From positions 1-14,949 of the forward strand of contig CAJLTZ010000064.1 of NCBI GenBank assembly GCA_905209725.1: DNA of 14,949 nt, written 5' to 3'. This stretch comes from an uncultured Muribaculaceae bacterium. Its GTDB lineage: Bacteria > Bacteroidota > Bacteroidia > Bacteroidales > Muribaculaceae. Every line of letters begins with the position of its first letter. The first letter of the stretch is position 1. A program made the translations under genes and the position numbers. Shown one piece after another: positions 5,870 through 13,605 of the stretch. The notes under the pieces were generated by a model. The model saw nothing but the letters and a program-made list of their open reading frames with translations. It searched no databases and was not told the DNA's origin.

Positions 5870-6689
5870 CGCTCTGATTCTTGGCATTGTGCAGGGGCTC
5901 ACGGAGTATCTGCCCGTAAGTTCCAGTGGCCATCTCGAGATTTTCAAGGATATCTTAGGCATCGACCTTCCGGCCGACGAGAACCTGCAGTTTGACGTCG
6001 TGGTCCATGCGGCCACGGTGCTGAGCACTATCGTGGTGCTTTGGCCGATGTTCCGCAGACTGATAGTGAGTTTCTTCACATGGAAGCGCGACAGCGACTT
6101 CTATTATGTGTGCAAGCTGTTGGTGTCTTGCATACCGGTGGCCATCGTTGGTTTCTTCTTCAAGGAGGCGGTGGAGAATATCTTCTCCTCGGGACTGCTG
6201 ATAGTGGGAATCTGCCTGTGTGTTACAGCGGCGTTGCTTCTTTTCGCGCATATCAGCGACCTGCGTGCCAGCCGTAGCGGGGCGGAATTGCTCAATGCTT
6301 CGCAGGGCAGGGAGATAAGCTGGTGGGATGCCATTGTGATCGGCCTTGGTCAGGCAGTGGCAGTGTTGCCGGGTCTGAGCCGCTCAGGCACTACAATCGC
6401 CACGGGCATCATGCTTGGCGACCGTCGCGACCGAGTGGCGCAGTTCTCCTTCCTGATGGTGATTATCCCCATATTGGGAGAGATGCTGCTGAGTATCAAG
6501 GATATGATGTCGCCCGAATATGCCGCGCAGGCGGAGACCGGCGTGCTGGCGCTGGTGGTCGGTTTCGTGTCGGCCTTTGCAGTGGGATGCGCGGCCTGCT
6601 CGTGGATGCTCAGCATAGTGAAGAAGGGCAAACTCTACTGGTTTGCCATCTATTGCGTGATAATGGGCGTGATCTGCATCCTCTGGTAA
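5856..6689 (+). CDS. uppP: Undecaprenyl-diphosphatase UppP (BacA type)
   Basis: UppP dephosphorylates undecaprenyl diphosphate to recycle the lipid carrier for peptidoglycan and other surface glycans; high levels are known to confer bacitracin tolerance. The 277 residues form a polytopic membrane protein. Both family signatures are present: QGLTEYLPVSSSGHL at 13-27 (E17, S22-S24, H26) and PGLSRSGTT at 172-180 (S175, R176), the two inverted-repeat halves that build the active site. Several hydrophobic segments lie between and after them. ATG 5856 overlaps the DUF3098 gene by 14 bases and is preceded by AAGG. A longer frame starting at 5691 is an artefact that runs inside DUF3098. Identification is secure. 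Confidence 0.96.
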   Translation: MEWLDALILGIVQGLTEYLPVSSSGHLEIFKDILGIDLPADENLQFDVVVHAATVLSTIVVLWPMFRRLIVSFFTWKRDSDFYYVCKLLVSCIPVAIVGFFFKEAVENIFSSGLLIVGICLCVTAALLLFAHISDLRASRSGAELLNASQGREISWWDAIVIGLGQAVAVLPGLSRSGTTIATGIMLGDRRDRVAQFSFLMVIIPILGEMLLSIKDMMSPEYAAQAETGVLALVVGFVSAFAVGCAACSWMLSIVKKGKLYWFAIYCVIMGVICILW

Positions 6690-6756
6690 GGGGCAGGGAG
6701 TATTATTCCATTAGGAGAAATGCTAAGGTGTCAGCCCAAAAGATAAGAGATAAAAG

Positions 6757-7485
6757 ATGGATTTTGTATCCGGAGAGATAATAGGAATCGACAAACCGCT
6801 TGGCTGGACGAGTTTTGACGCGGTGAAGCGGGTGCGGGGCGCCATACAGCGTCGCCTTGGCATGAAGCGCTTCAAGGTGGGGCATGCCGGCACGCTCGAT
6901 CCTCTGGCCACGGGAGTGCTTGTGATATGCACCGGCCGGGCCACCCGCAGCATTACGGCGCTGCAGGAGGGCATGAAGGAGTATGTGGCCGAGGTGACAT
7001 TGGGCGCCACGACGCCGTCGTTCGACCTGGAGACGGAGATTGACGCCCGCTATCCATGGGAGCATATCACGCGCGAGGCTATCGACAGGGTGCTCGACAA
7101 GCTGCGGGGCCATGTGATGCAGGTGCCTCCGGTGTTTTCCGCAGTGAAGGTCGACGGCAAGCGCGCATATAAATACGCCCGCAAGGGTGCGGAGGTGGAA
7201 CTCAAGGCGAAGCCTCTTGAAATAAGGGAGATAGAGGTGGTGAATATGGATTTGCCGAAGGTGACGCTGAGGGTGCTCTGCAGCAAGGGCACATATATCC
7301 GGGCGCTTGCCCGCGATATCGGCGAGGCCCTGCAGAGTGGCGCTCATCTCACGGCGCTCAGACGCACGAGGGTGGGCGACGTGACCATCGACCGATGCCT
7401 CTCGATTCAGGAAGCCGTGGACCTGATTTCCTCCTGCGAAGTGACTTTTCCCGACGGCTATCAGCCGCAACCTAATCAGAAATAA
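6757..7485 (+). CDS. truB: tRNA pseudouridine(55) synthase TruB
   Basis: TruB isomerises U55 to pseudouridine in the T-loop of nearly all tRNAs and also works as a tRNA folding chaperone. In the 242 residues the N-terminal IDKPLGWTSFDAV (11-23) and the catalytic motif GHAGTLDPLATG (42-53) with nucleophile D48 are plain. GATTPSFDLET (about 88-98), QVPPVFSAVKVDGKRAY (about 122-138) and KGTYIRALARDIG (about 177-189) are further family segments. An in-frame stop stands just upstream of ATG 6757, so this is the earliest possible start. The C-terminal PUA region is short, as in the bacterial short form. It is 67 bases behind uppP and 41 before queA on the same strand. Confidence 0.96.
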   Translation: MDFVSGEIIGIDKPLGWTSFDAVKRVRGAIQRRLGMKRFKVGHAGTLDPLATGVLVICTGRATRSITALQEGMKEYVAEVTLGATTPSFDLETEIDARYPWEHITREAIDRVLDKLRGHVMQVPPVFSAVKVDGKRAYKYARKGAEVELKAKPLEIREIEVVNMDLPKVTLRVLCSKGTYIRALARDIGEALQSGAHLTALRRTRVGDVTIDRCLSIQEAVDLISSCEVTFPDGYQPQPNQK

Positions 7486-7492
7486 CACATCT

Positions 7493-7511
7493 GGCCGCAC
7501 GCGCTGCGGCC
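7493..7511 (+). promoter_or_regulatory. GC hairpin in the truB-queA spacer
   Basis: GGCCGCA (7493-7499), loop CGCGC, TGCGGCC (7505-7511): a perfect seven-pair stem ending 15 bases before the queA ATG. No U-run follows, so it is not an ordinary terminator. It overlaps the 12-base palindrome CTGCGGCCGCAG at 7504-7515. A role in mRNA processing or in the initiation rate of queA is possible. Confidence 0.5.
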
Positions 7512-7526
7512 GCAGACACAGAAAGA

Positions 7527-8579
7527 ATGAAACTGTCTCAATTCAAATTCAAACTTCCCGAAGATCTCATTGCCCAGACCCCTTCCGAAAACAGGGATGA
7601 ATGCCGCATGATGGTGGTGGACCGCCGCACAGGAGAGATCTCGCACCATATCTTTAAGGAGATAATCAATTATTTCGACGAGGGCGACGTGATGGTGTTC
7701 AACGACACGAAGGTGTTCCCGGCGCGTCTTTACGGCAACAAGGAGAAGACCGGCGCCTGCATCGAGGTTTTCCTGCTGCGCGAGCTCAATGAGGAAAACC
7801 GCCTCTGGGATGTTCTCGTGGAGCCGGCGCGTAAGATACGCATCGGCAACAAACTCTATTTCGGCGAGGATGATTCGATGGTGGCCGAGGTGATTGACAA
7901 CACCACCTCGCGTGGACGTACGCTCCGTTTCCTCTACGACGGCCCACACGATGAGTTCAAGGAGACGCTCTATTCGATGGGCCTCACTCCGCTGCCTGAA
8001 TATATCAAGCGCCCCGTGGAGGAATGGGATGCCGAGCGCTACCAGTGTATCTTCGCGCGCAAGGAGGGAGCCGTGATGGCGCCTGCCGCCGGACTGCATT
8101 TCAGCCGCGAACTGATGAAACGCCTCGAGATCAAGGGTGTGGAACGCGGTTTCCTCACGCTTCATTCCGGTCGTGGCAACTATAAGGAGATTGATGTGGA
8201 GGATCTTACGAAGCACCGCATGGACTCCGAGGAGGTATTTGTCGACGAGGAACTGGTGAGCATGGTGAACAAGGCCAAGGACAATGGCAAGATGGTATGT
8301 GCCGTGGGCACATCCACGTTGCGTGCCATGGCAAGCGCCGTGTGCATGAACGGACATCTGATGACCTTCGAGGGCTGGACCAACAAGTTTATCTTCCCGC
8401 CCTACGACTTCACAGTGGCCAACGCGATGGTATCGAACTTCCACATGCCCTACAACACGATGCTGATGATGGTGGCAGCCTTCGGAGGCTACGACCTTGT
8501 GATGCACGCCTACGACGTGGCCGTCAAGGAGAAATACCAGTTTGGCGCCTATGGCGACGCCATGCTCATCCTCCGATAA
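7527..8579 (+). CDS. queA: S-adenosylmethionine:tRNA ribosyltransferase-isomerase QueA
   Basis: QueA transfers and rearranges the ribosyl part of S-adenosylmethionine onto the preQ1 base in tRNA to form epoxyqueuosine, the penultimate step of queuosine synthesis. The 350 residues match the family: FKFKLPEDLIAQTP (6-19), GDVMVFNDTKVFPARLYG (53-70), APAAGLHFS (185-193), VEDLTKHRMDSE (224-235) and GWTNKFIFPPYDF and VSNFHMP in the C-terminal half. The normally well conserved H-V-G-x-G-T/N-F stretch reads HSGRGNY here (213-219), with Ser for Val and Arg at the variable place. The frame is otherwise intact. ATG 7527 gives the standard N-terminus. It closes the ftsX operon; a T-run follows the stop without a clear stem. 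Confidence 0.95.
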   Translation: MKLSQFKFKLPEDLIAQTPSENRDECRMMVVDRRTGEISHHIFKEIINYFDEGDVMVFNDTKVFPARLYGNKEKTGACIEVFLLRELNEENRLWDVLVEPARKIRIGNKLYFGEDDSMVAEVIDNTTSRGRTLRFLYDGPHDEFKETLYSMGLTPLPEYIKRPVEEWDAERYQCIFARKEGAVMAPAAGLHFSRELMKRLEIKGVERGFLTLHSGRGNYKEIDVEDLTKHRMDSEEVFVDEELVSMVNKAKDNGKMVCAVGTSTLRAMASAVCMNGHLMTFEGWTNKFIFPPYDFTVANAMVSNFHMPYNTMLMMVAAFGGYDLVMHAYDVAVKEKYQFGAYGDAMLILR

Positions 8580-8597
8580 ACTTTTTTGGCGGGGAGA

Positions 8598-8629
8598 TTT
8601 GCGGGTGTCGGGATAAAGTGTTAACTTTG
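8598..8629 (+). promoter_or_regulatory. Consensus promoter of rplY
   Basis: TTTG (8598-8601), a 20-base spacer and TAACTTTG (8622-8629) match the Bacteroidota consensus exactly. Start of transcription would be near 8633, giving a leader of about 114 bases. It begins only 18 bases behind queA, so L25 has its own control. Confidence 0.75.
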
Positions 8630-8653
8630 CGGCGCTTTAGGGCAAACAGTGTG

Positions 8654-8731
8654 ATGGGAAATTTGTTGGCATCCCGTGCGGGTGTCCGCTCCCCGAGCTT
8701 TGTTGCATCGGAGCAAACTTATTTTGAGTAA
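8654..8731 (+). CDS. Candidate 25-codon leader ORF before rplY
   Basis: Within the rplY leader an ORF begins at ATG 8654 and ends at TAA 8729-8731, 15 bases before the rplY start. It starts MGNLLASRAGV and ends SEQTYFE. Nothing in it suggests a known protein, and it has no clear ribosome site. A bulged GC hairpin (8668-8687, GGC-A-tCCC / GGG-TGtCC around GTGC) lies inside it. It may be a regulatory leader peptide or simply an open frame over a structured 5' region; I cannot decide which. Confidence 0.3.
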   Translation: MGNLLASRAGVRSPSFVASEQTYFE

Positions 8732-8746
8732 CACAATTTTAAAAAG

Positions 8747-9400
8747 ATGAAAAAATTCCAGTTAGCAGCCGAGCCCCGCACGGAGCTTGGCAAGAAGTCG
8801 GTAAAGGCTTTGCGTAAAGAGGGAAAGATTCCCGCAGTGATCAATGGTGGCGCACTTGTAGAGCTTCCTTTCAACGGCACTCTCAAGCCCGGTCAGAAGA
8901 TCGTGGAGCTTGATGCAAAGCGCGGCATGATCACTACCGACATCACAGTAAACGCCGAGGATGTGCGCAAGCTCATCTATACCCCCGACATCTTCGAGGT
9001 GGACATCACTCTCAATGGCGAGGAAGTGAAGGCAGTGATGAAAGAACTTCAGTTCCAGCCCGTGAAGGACACTCTTCTTCACATCGACTTCCTTCAGGTA
9101 TATCCCGACAAGCCCATCGTGATGGAGGTTCCCGTCAAGATCGAGGGTCACGCCGAGGGTGTAAAAGCCGGTGGTAAGCTCACGCTGTCGATGCGTAAGC
9201 TGAAAGTGAAAGCAGTATATTCCGAGATTCCCGAGCGTCTGGTGGTCAATGTTGACAACCTGCAGCTTGGCAAGTCGCTTGCAGTAGGCGACCTCCATTT
9301 CGAGGGTCTCGAGCTGATGAATGCGAAAAACGCAGTGGTTTGCGCCGTGCAGCTCACACGTGCCGCACGTGGCGCCGCAGCAAAGGCCGCTACAGAGTAA
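8747..9400 (+). CDS. rplY: 50S ribosomal protein L25 / general stress protein Ctc
   Basis: L25 of the long Ctc/TL5 type binds 5S rRNA in the large ribosomal subunit. The 217 residues comprise an N-terminal 5S-binding domain (about 1-95; LAAEPRTELGKKSVKALRKEGKIPAV at the start is characteristic, as is FQPVKDTLLHIDFLQV near 103-118) and a C-terminal beta domain (about 100-190), followed by an Ala-rich tail (AARGAAAKAATE). ATG 8747 follows an A-rich TTTTAAAAAG. It has its own consensus promoter and structured leader and a strong terminator behind it. Its codon choice looks more constrained than its neighbours (many CTC, ATC, GAG), as expected for a highly expressed gene. pth follows, a widespread neighbour of L25. 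Confidence 0.95.
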   Translation: MKKFQLAAEPRTELGKKSVKALRKEGKIPAVINGGALVELPFNGTLKPGQKIVELDAKRGMITTDITVNAEDVRKLIYTPDIFEVDITLNGEEVKAVMKELQFQPVKDTLLHIDFLQVYPDKPIVMEVPVKIEGHAEGVKAGGKLTLSMRKLKVKAVYSEIPERLVVNVDNLQLGKSLAVGDLHFEGLELMNAKNAVVCAVQLTRAARGAAAKAATE

Positions 9401-9427
9401 TCCACCCGACTGCTCAAATACGTTTCA

Positions 9428-9470
9428 CACATCATGCTTTCCATTGCAGGAGGGCATGATGTGCTTTTTT
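9428..9470 (+). terminator. Intrinsic terminator after rplY
   Basis: Arms CACATCATGC (9428-9437) and GCATGATGTG (9454-9463) pair perfectly and are followed by C and six T. It separates the highly expressed L25 unit from pth, which begins only 25 bases later. No separate promoter is evident between them, so pth probably depends on readthrough. Confidence 0.85.
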
Positions 9471-9494
9471 ATGGATTTTGGGCTCTGATTGAAT

Positions 9495-10118
9495 ATGAAT
9501 ATTTTTAAGCGATTGTTCGGGCGGCGACAGGCCGAACCCGAACGAGATTCCGATATGAAGAGATTCCTGATTACATGTCTTGGCAACATCGGCCCCGAAT
9601 ATGAGGGCACACGTCATAATGCCGGTTTCATGGTGGCCGACCGCCTTGCGGCCGACGCCGGCGTGCAGTTCCAGTCGTGCCGCTATGGCATGATGGCCAT
9701 TGTCAAGGTGAAGAACTGTGAACTGCTCGTACTGAAGCCCTCCACATTCATGAACCTCAGCGGCGTGGCAGTGCGCTATTGGATGAACAAGGAGAAACTC
9801 CCGCTGCAGAATCTGCTTGTGGTGGTCGATGACATAGCGCTACCTTTCGGCGTGATACGCCTGCGCAAGCAGGGTTCGGATGCAGGCCACAACGGACTGA
9901 AGAATATCGCCGAGCAACTCGGCAACAGCAATTATGCGCGCCTTCGCTTCGGCGTGGGCAACGACTTCCCGCGCGGAGGCCAGATCGACTATGTGTTGGG
10001 ACGTTTCCCCGAGGAGGAGATGGCGCAGATGCCCGAAAAACTTGAGAAGGCGGCGGAATGCGTCAAGGCATACTGTCTGTCAGGCCCCGACTTCGCCATG
10101 ACACACTTCAACCACTAA
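9495..10118 (+). CDS. pth: Peptidyl-tRNA hydrolase Pth
   Basis: Pth releases tRNA from prematurely dissociated peptidyl-tRNA. Family motifs are CLGNIGPEYEGTRHNAGF at 28-45 (N31 and catalytic H41), STFMNLSG (83-90), VDDIALPFGVIRLR (111-124, catalytic Asp) and GSDAGHNGLKNI (127-138). From ATG 9495 the protein has 207 residues; the family usually begins right at the strand before LGN, which here corresponds to ATG 9555 (MKRFLITCLGN, 187 residues). The extra 20 residues (FKRLFGRRQAEPERDSD) are basic then acidic and in frame. I keep 9495 as the start but the shorter form is equally possible. A weak TTG at 9489 is ignored. The gene is convergent with the TPR gene. Confidence 0.93.
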   Translation: MNIFKRLFGRRQAEPERDSDMKRFLITCLGNIGPEYEGTRHNAGFMVADRLAADAGVQFQSCRYGMMAIVKVKNCELLVLKPSTFMNLSGVAVRYWMNKEKLPLQNLLVVVDDIALPFGVIRLRKQGSDAGHNGLKNIAEQLGNSNYARLRFGVGNDFPRGGQIDYVLGRFPEEEMAQMPEKLEKAAECVKAYCLSGPDFAMTHFNH

Positions 10119-10171
10119 TTTTGAATTTTGAATTATGAGTTGTGACAATTCAACATTCAACATTCAAAATT
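10117..10171. repeat. Convergent AT-rich repeat with 18-mer copy 2
   Basis: AATTTTGAATTTTGAATT (10117-10134), identical to 2043-2060, is followed after 12 bases by an inverted, longer variant built of AACATTC units (10147-10171) that ends TTCAAAATT. The arms can form an imperfect AU-rich hairpin read from either side. It lies between the pth and TPR stops and may help end both transcripts. Confidence 0.6.
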
Positions 10172-10186
10172 CAATATTATATGCGT

Positions 10187-12214
10187 TTATTTCATGCGCT
10201 TGAGGAGATTGTAGGAGGGAACGACGCCGAGTTCTCCGGCTTTTGAAAGGTCGGAGAATGCGAGGCGTTTGTTGCCCATGCGCAGGTAGGCGATGCCGCG
10301 GTTATAATATGCCTCGCCGAATGATGCGTCGGTGTCGATGGCCTTTGAATAGCATTCGATGGCCGATGTATAGTCGCCGCTGTTGTAACGCATATTGCCC
10401 TGATTGAACCAAGCGAACACGAGGCGGGGATTGATGCGGAGCGACTGCTGATAGTCGGCAATGGACAGTTGCCGGTCGGCGGGTGTGCCTTTGGCCTGGC
10501 GGGCATAGGCGCGGGCCATATAGGCCACAGCGAAATCGGGACTCGAATTGATTGCCTTGTTGAACGCGTCGATGGCTGCGTCATAATCCTTGAGCATCGT
10601 GCGGGCCACGCCCAAAGCGAGCCAGTCGGCAGGTCGTCCCTTGGCGCCCGTGGCAGCCTGCTGGTAGCGCTCGGCAAGAGCGAACACGGCTTCATACTGC
10701 CTGTCGTCCTGAATGCTTGGCATTCCCGCCGAGAGATGCAGGCGGTCGGAGATATATCCGCGCTGGTTGAAATCATCGAGTTCTCGGAAATAATTCGACG
10801 TCTGGCGCAGTTTCTTGCCCGGCTGGAGGAAGGAGAGGGCGTAGGACGGCTCCGGTTCAACGGCGAGGTCGCGGTCTTGCACTCGTCCCTTGATGCGGTC
10901 GTTATAACTGAGCGACGACTCCGAGGTGGCGCCCACGGTGACGAGCTGGTTGAAGCGCTCCATCACCTTAGTCTCATCCTCTTCTGCATCGCCGGTGCGA
11001 TGGTCGTTGCCGGTGTTTGCCTCCCCTTGCTGGATTGTGGGACGGTCAAGAGGGTTGCGTTCCGGATTCTTCACATATCCCTTCACGAGTTCGTCGGCAT
11101 GGTGCACATTCATCATGGCCTGACGCATGTCGCCAAGATTGCGGAAAGCCTCGGCTCGGGCGTAATATACGGGGTAGAAGCGTGGATATCGGCGGGCGAT
11201 GGCATTGAAATTCTCAAGGGCCTGCCGGTTCTTGCCACGTTCCAGATTTACCAGACCTAAATTATAAAGGGCGTGGAAATTGTCGGGGCGCATTTTGAGC
11301 ACAGCCTCGAAATCCGCTGCGGCTCGGTTGAGGTCCTTCACCTCATAGCGGAGCAGGGCGCGGTTGAAGAGCGCATTGTAATTCAGTGCGTCGAGGTCGA
11401 GGGCATAATTATAGTCGGCCATGGCGCCGAAGAAATCATCGAGGTTATAGCGCACGAAGGCACGGTTGACATAAAGGTCGGCCTCATGCGGTTTCAGTTT
11501 CACGGCGCGGTCCATATCCTCGAGTGCGCCCTGCCAGTCGCGCTGTTTCGACTTGATTTCGGCGCGCAGTAGGAATGGCTGCAGCGCATTGCCCGAAATC
11601 GAGATGGCACGCGAGAGGCTTTCGAGCGCTCCCACGGTGTCGCCGCGAAGCACCTGCATGCGGCCACGGGCCGTGTGCCCCTCGTCAAATCCCGGATAGA
11701 GGCGCAGGAGTACATTGAAGGTGGAGTCGGCGCCGGCCCAGTCGCTCAGTTCCGTCTGCGCCACCGACTTATAGTAAAGGAAATATTTATCCTGCGGATT
11801 AAATCGGAGACCCACATTATAGTCGGCAATCGCCAGGGAGTCCTTCCCTAAGAACTGGCGGGCAAAGCCGCGCAACTTATAGCTTTCAGTCTTGAACTTA
11901 TTTCGTTCAATGGCCAGCGAGCAGTCCTCCTCGGCACCCTTGTAGTCCTCGAGTTCCAGTTTGGCGAGGGCGCGGAAGAAATATGGGTCGGACAGATATG
12001 GCTTGGCCTTTATGGCCTGGTTGAAATACTGGATTGCCAACATATAGTCGTCCATCGAGAGCACGTTGCGCCCGATGTTGAGCACCTGCTCGGCGTTGAC
12101 CTGTGCGCGTGTCGGCACTGCGAAAAGCAACGCAGCAAGCAGCATTGCCACGGCTGTGGAGAGGCTCTTTAGAAGGCTTGTTAATGCGGATTTTTTGTCC
12201 GGGAATTGATTCAT
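10187..12214 (-). CDS. Secreted tetratricopeptide-repeat protein
   Basis: A 675-residue protein with a signal peptide (positive MNQFPDKK, hydrophobic core about 20-33, likely cleavage after TRA at 37), so it should be periplasmic or surface-associated. The mature part is almost wholly TPR repeats: a first block at about 40-385 with repeated AL-Y-A-R-A-KL patterns (for example DPYFFRALAKLELEDYKGAE), a charged, disordered-looking linker near 390-440 and a second block at about 500-675 ending YYNRGIAYLRMGNKRLAF. TPR arrays bind partner proteins; no enzyme domain is seen. No Cys lipobox is present. Start ATG 12214 is only about 5 bases from a TAGTTTTG box, so the mRNA may have almost no leader. 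It is divergent from ndh over 42 bases. The partner and pathway are unknown. Confidence 0.88.
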   Translation of the reverse strand: MNQFPDKKSALTSLLKSLSTAVAMLLAALLFAVPTRAQVNAEQVLNIGRNVLSMDDYMLAIQYFNQAIKAKPYLSDPYFFRALAKLELEDYKGAEEDCSLAIERNKFKTESYKLRGFARQFLGKDSLAIADYNVGLRFNPQDKYFLYYKSVAQTELSDWAGADSTFNVLLRLYPGFDEGHTARGRMQVLRGDTVGALESLSRAISISGNALQPFLLRAEIKSKQRDWQGALEDMDRAVKLKPHEADLYVNRAFVRYNLDDFFGAMADYNYALDLDALNYNALFNRALLRYEVKDLNRAAADFEAVLKMRPDNFHALYNLGLVNLERGKNRQALENFNAIARRYPRFYPVYYARAEAFRNLGDMRQAMMNVHHADELVKGYVKNPERNPLDRPTIQQGEANTGNDHRTGDAEEDETKVMERFNQLVTVGATSESSLSYNDRIKGRVQDRDLAVEPEPSYALSFLQPGKKLRQTSNYFRELDDFNQRGYISDRLHLSAGMPSIQDDRQYEAVFALAERYQQAATGAKGRPADWLALGVARTMLKDYDAAIDAFNKAINSSPDFAVAYMARAYARQAKGTPADRQLSIADYQQSLRINPRLVFAWFNQGNMRYNSGDYTSAIECYSKAIDTDASFGEAYYNRGIAYLRMGNKRLAFSDLSKAGELGVVPSYNLLKRMK

Positions 12215-12218
12215 AATG

Positions 12219-12226
12219 CAAAACTA
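12219..12226 (-). promoter_or_regulatory. Possible -7 box of the TPR gene
   Basis: On the minus strand TAGTTTTG matches TAnnTTTG. It ends four bases before the TPR start codon, so a transcript from it would be leaderless or nearly so. No TTTG at -33 is seen. Confidence 0.35.
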
Positions 12227-12256
12227 ACATTTTTCGGCGGATATTGTTATATAAGT

Positions 12257-13522
12257 ATGGAAAAAATAGTTGTCATCGGCGGAGGATTCGCAGGGCTCAA
12301 TCTCAGCCGTCATATCGATACGAGCCGCTATGAGGTGAGTCTCATCGACCGGGACAATTTCCATTGTTTCCCACCTCTTTTCTATCAGATAGCCTCGTCG
12401 GGCCTTGTGCCTGCCAATATCTGTTTCCCATTCCGCCGCGAGATGCGCAAGTTGCGGAATGTGAGGTATCATATGGGGCATGTGAAGGGAATTGATCCGG
12501 TTGCGAAGACAGTAACCACCAGTTATGAGACCCTTTCATACGACCGGCTTGTGATTGCCGCCGGCAGCACAAACAATTATTTCGGGATGGAAGGGCTCGA
12601 CAAGGAGACGTTCGGCATAAAGACGGTGGCGCAGGCAGCCCATACCCGCGACGAGGTGCTCGACCGCCTGGAGCGGGGGGCATTATGTAAAGACCCGAAG
12701 CGGCGGCAGGAACTGCTGTCATTTCTTGTGGTGGGCGGCGGACCGTCGGGAGTGGAGATTGCCGGCGCCATCGGAGAGATGAAGAAGTATGTGCTCCCCA
12801 AGGAATATCCTGAGCTGAATCCCGACGATGTGAAAATTACACTTGTGGAGGCCGCGCCGGTGCTTCTGAGCGCCATGCGCCCGGCTTCGCAGAAGCGTGC
12901 GCTGAAATATCTTGAGAAGCTAATGGTGAATGTGCGACTCAACACTGCCATGAAGGGCTATGAAGATAAATATGTTACATTCGCCGACGGACACCGCGAA
13001 TATTTCGAGACTCTTATCTGGACGGCCGGCGTGAAGGGTGAACCGATTCCTGGGATGCCGCAGAAAGCAGTTGGCCACGGGGGCAGGATTCTGGTGGATG
13101 AATTCAACAGGGTGAAAGGTTTCGAGGACAGCATCTGTGCCATTGGCGATGTGGCGCTGATGATCACCGACGACTATCCCTGCGGACATCCGCAGATGGC
13201 CCAGCCGGCCATCCAGCAGGCACGCAACCTTGCAAAAAACCTGAACAAGGGTGAGTTTGTATCCAGATTCCGCTATCGCGACAAGGGCTCGATGGCCACG
13301 GTGGGGAAGAACAAGGATGTGGCCGACTTGCCGAAGATGAGTTTCGGGGGGAGTTTCGCATGGCTTGTGTGGCTGATGATTCATCTCATCTCTATCTTGG
13401 GGATGAGAAACAAGCTCTCGGTGCTGATGAACTGGTTTTGGAACTATCTCTTCTACAGCACGTCGCTGCGCTTGCTGCTGCGGCCTACGAAGTATCCAAT
13501 GCGGCGACACTGGGCCGACTGA
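12257..13522 (+). CDS. ndh: Type II NADH dehydrogenase (NDH-2 family oxidoreductase)
   Basis: A 421-residue FAD-dependent NAD(P)H:quinone oxidoreductase that would pass electrons from NADH to menaquinone without pumping ions. The FAD-binding motif VVIGGGFAGLNLSR (5-18) and the NAD-binding motif VVGGGPSGVEIAGAIGEM (158-175) form the two Rossmann folds. FPPLFYQIASSGL (about 38-50) is a typical NDH-2 stretch, and CAIGDVA and AQPAIQQARNLAKNL in the C-terminal third are also family segments. The last 60 residues hold hydrophobic and aromatic helices (WLVWLMIHLISILG; FWNYLFYSTSLRLLLRP) that would anchor it to the inner face of the membrane. ATG 12257 is used; a frame extension to 12206 runs into the divergent TPR gene. 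Quinone specificity is inferred from the family. Confidence 0.92.
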   Translation: MEKIVVIGGGFAGLNLSRHIDTSRYEVSLIDRDNFHCFPPLFYQIASSGLVPANICFPFRREMRKLRNVRYHMGHVKGIDPVAKTVTTSYETLSYDRLVIAAGSTNNYFGMEGLDKETFGIKTVAQAAHTRDEVLDRLERGALCKDPKRRQELLSFLVVGGGPSGVEIAGAIGEMKKYVLPKEYPELNPDDVKITLVEAAPVLLSAMRPASQKRALKYLEKLMVNVRLNTAMKGYEDKYVTFADGHREYFETLIWTAGVKGEPIPGMPQKAVGHGGRILVDEFNRVKGFEDSICAIGDVALMITDDYPCGHPQMAQPAIQQARNLAKNLNKGEFVSRFRYRDKGSMATVGKNKDVADLPKMSFGGSFAWLVWLMIHLISILGMRNKLSVLMNWFWNYLFYSTSLRLLLRPTKYPMRRHWAD

Positions 13523-13605
13523 AGCAGTGCCCATCTTCGGTGTCTTAAACTTTTTGAGATAATCTGGTCTAAAAGAATGTTGTATTTATAAAAAAATAGA
13601 AAAGG

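Noticed and set aside
6720..6746. Eight-codon ORF with an AGGAG in front of truB
   Set aside because: Too short to judge; it ends ten bases before truB and could aid re-initiation, but nothing beyond chance supports it.
7504..7515. 12-base palindrome CTGCGGCCGCAG as a protein operator
   Set aside because: It lies inside an operon without a promoter and is better explained as part of the overlapping hairpin before queA.
10469..11260. 263-codon plus-strand open frame within the TPR gene
   Set aside because: Shadow of the repeat-rich TPR gene; no domain, and the minus-strand product is unmistakably TPR.
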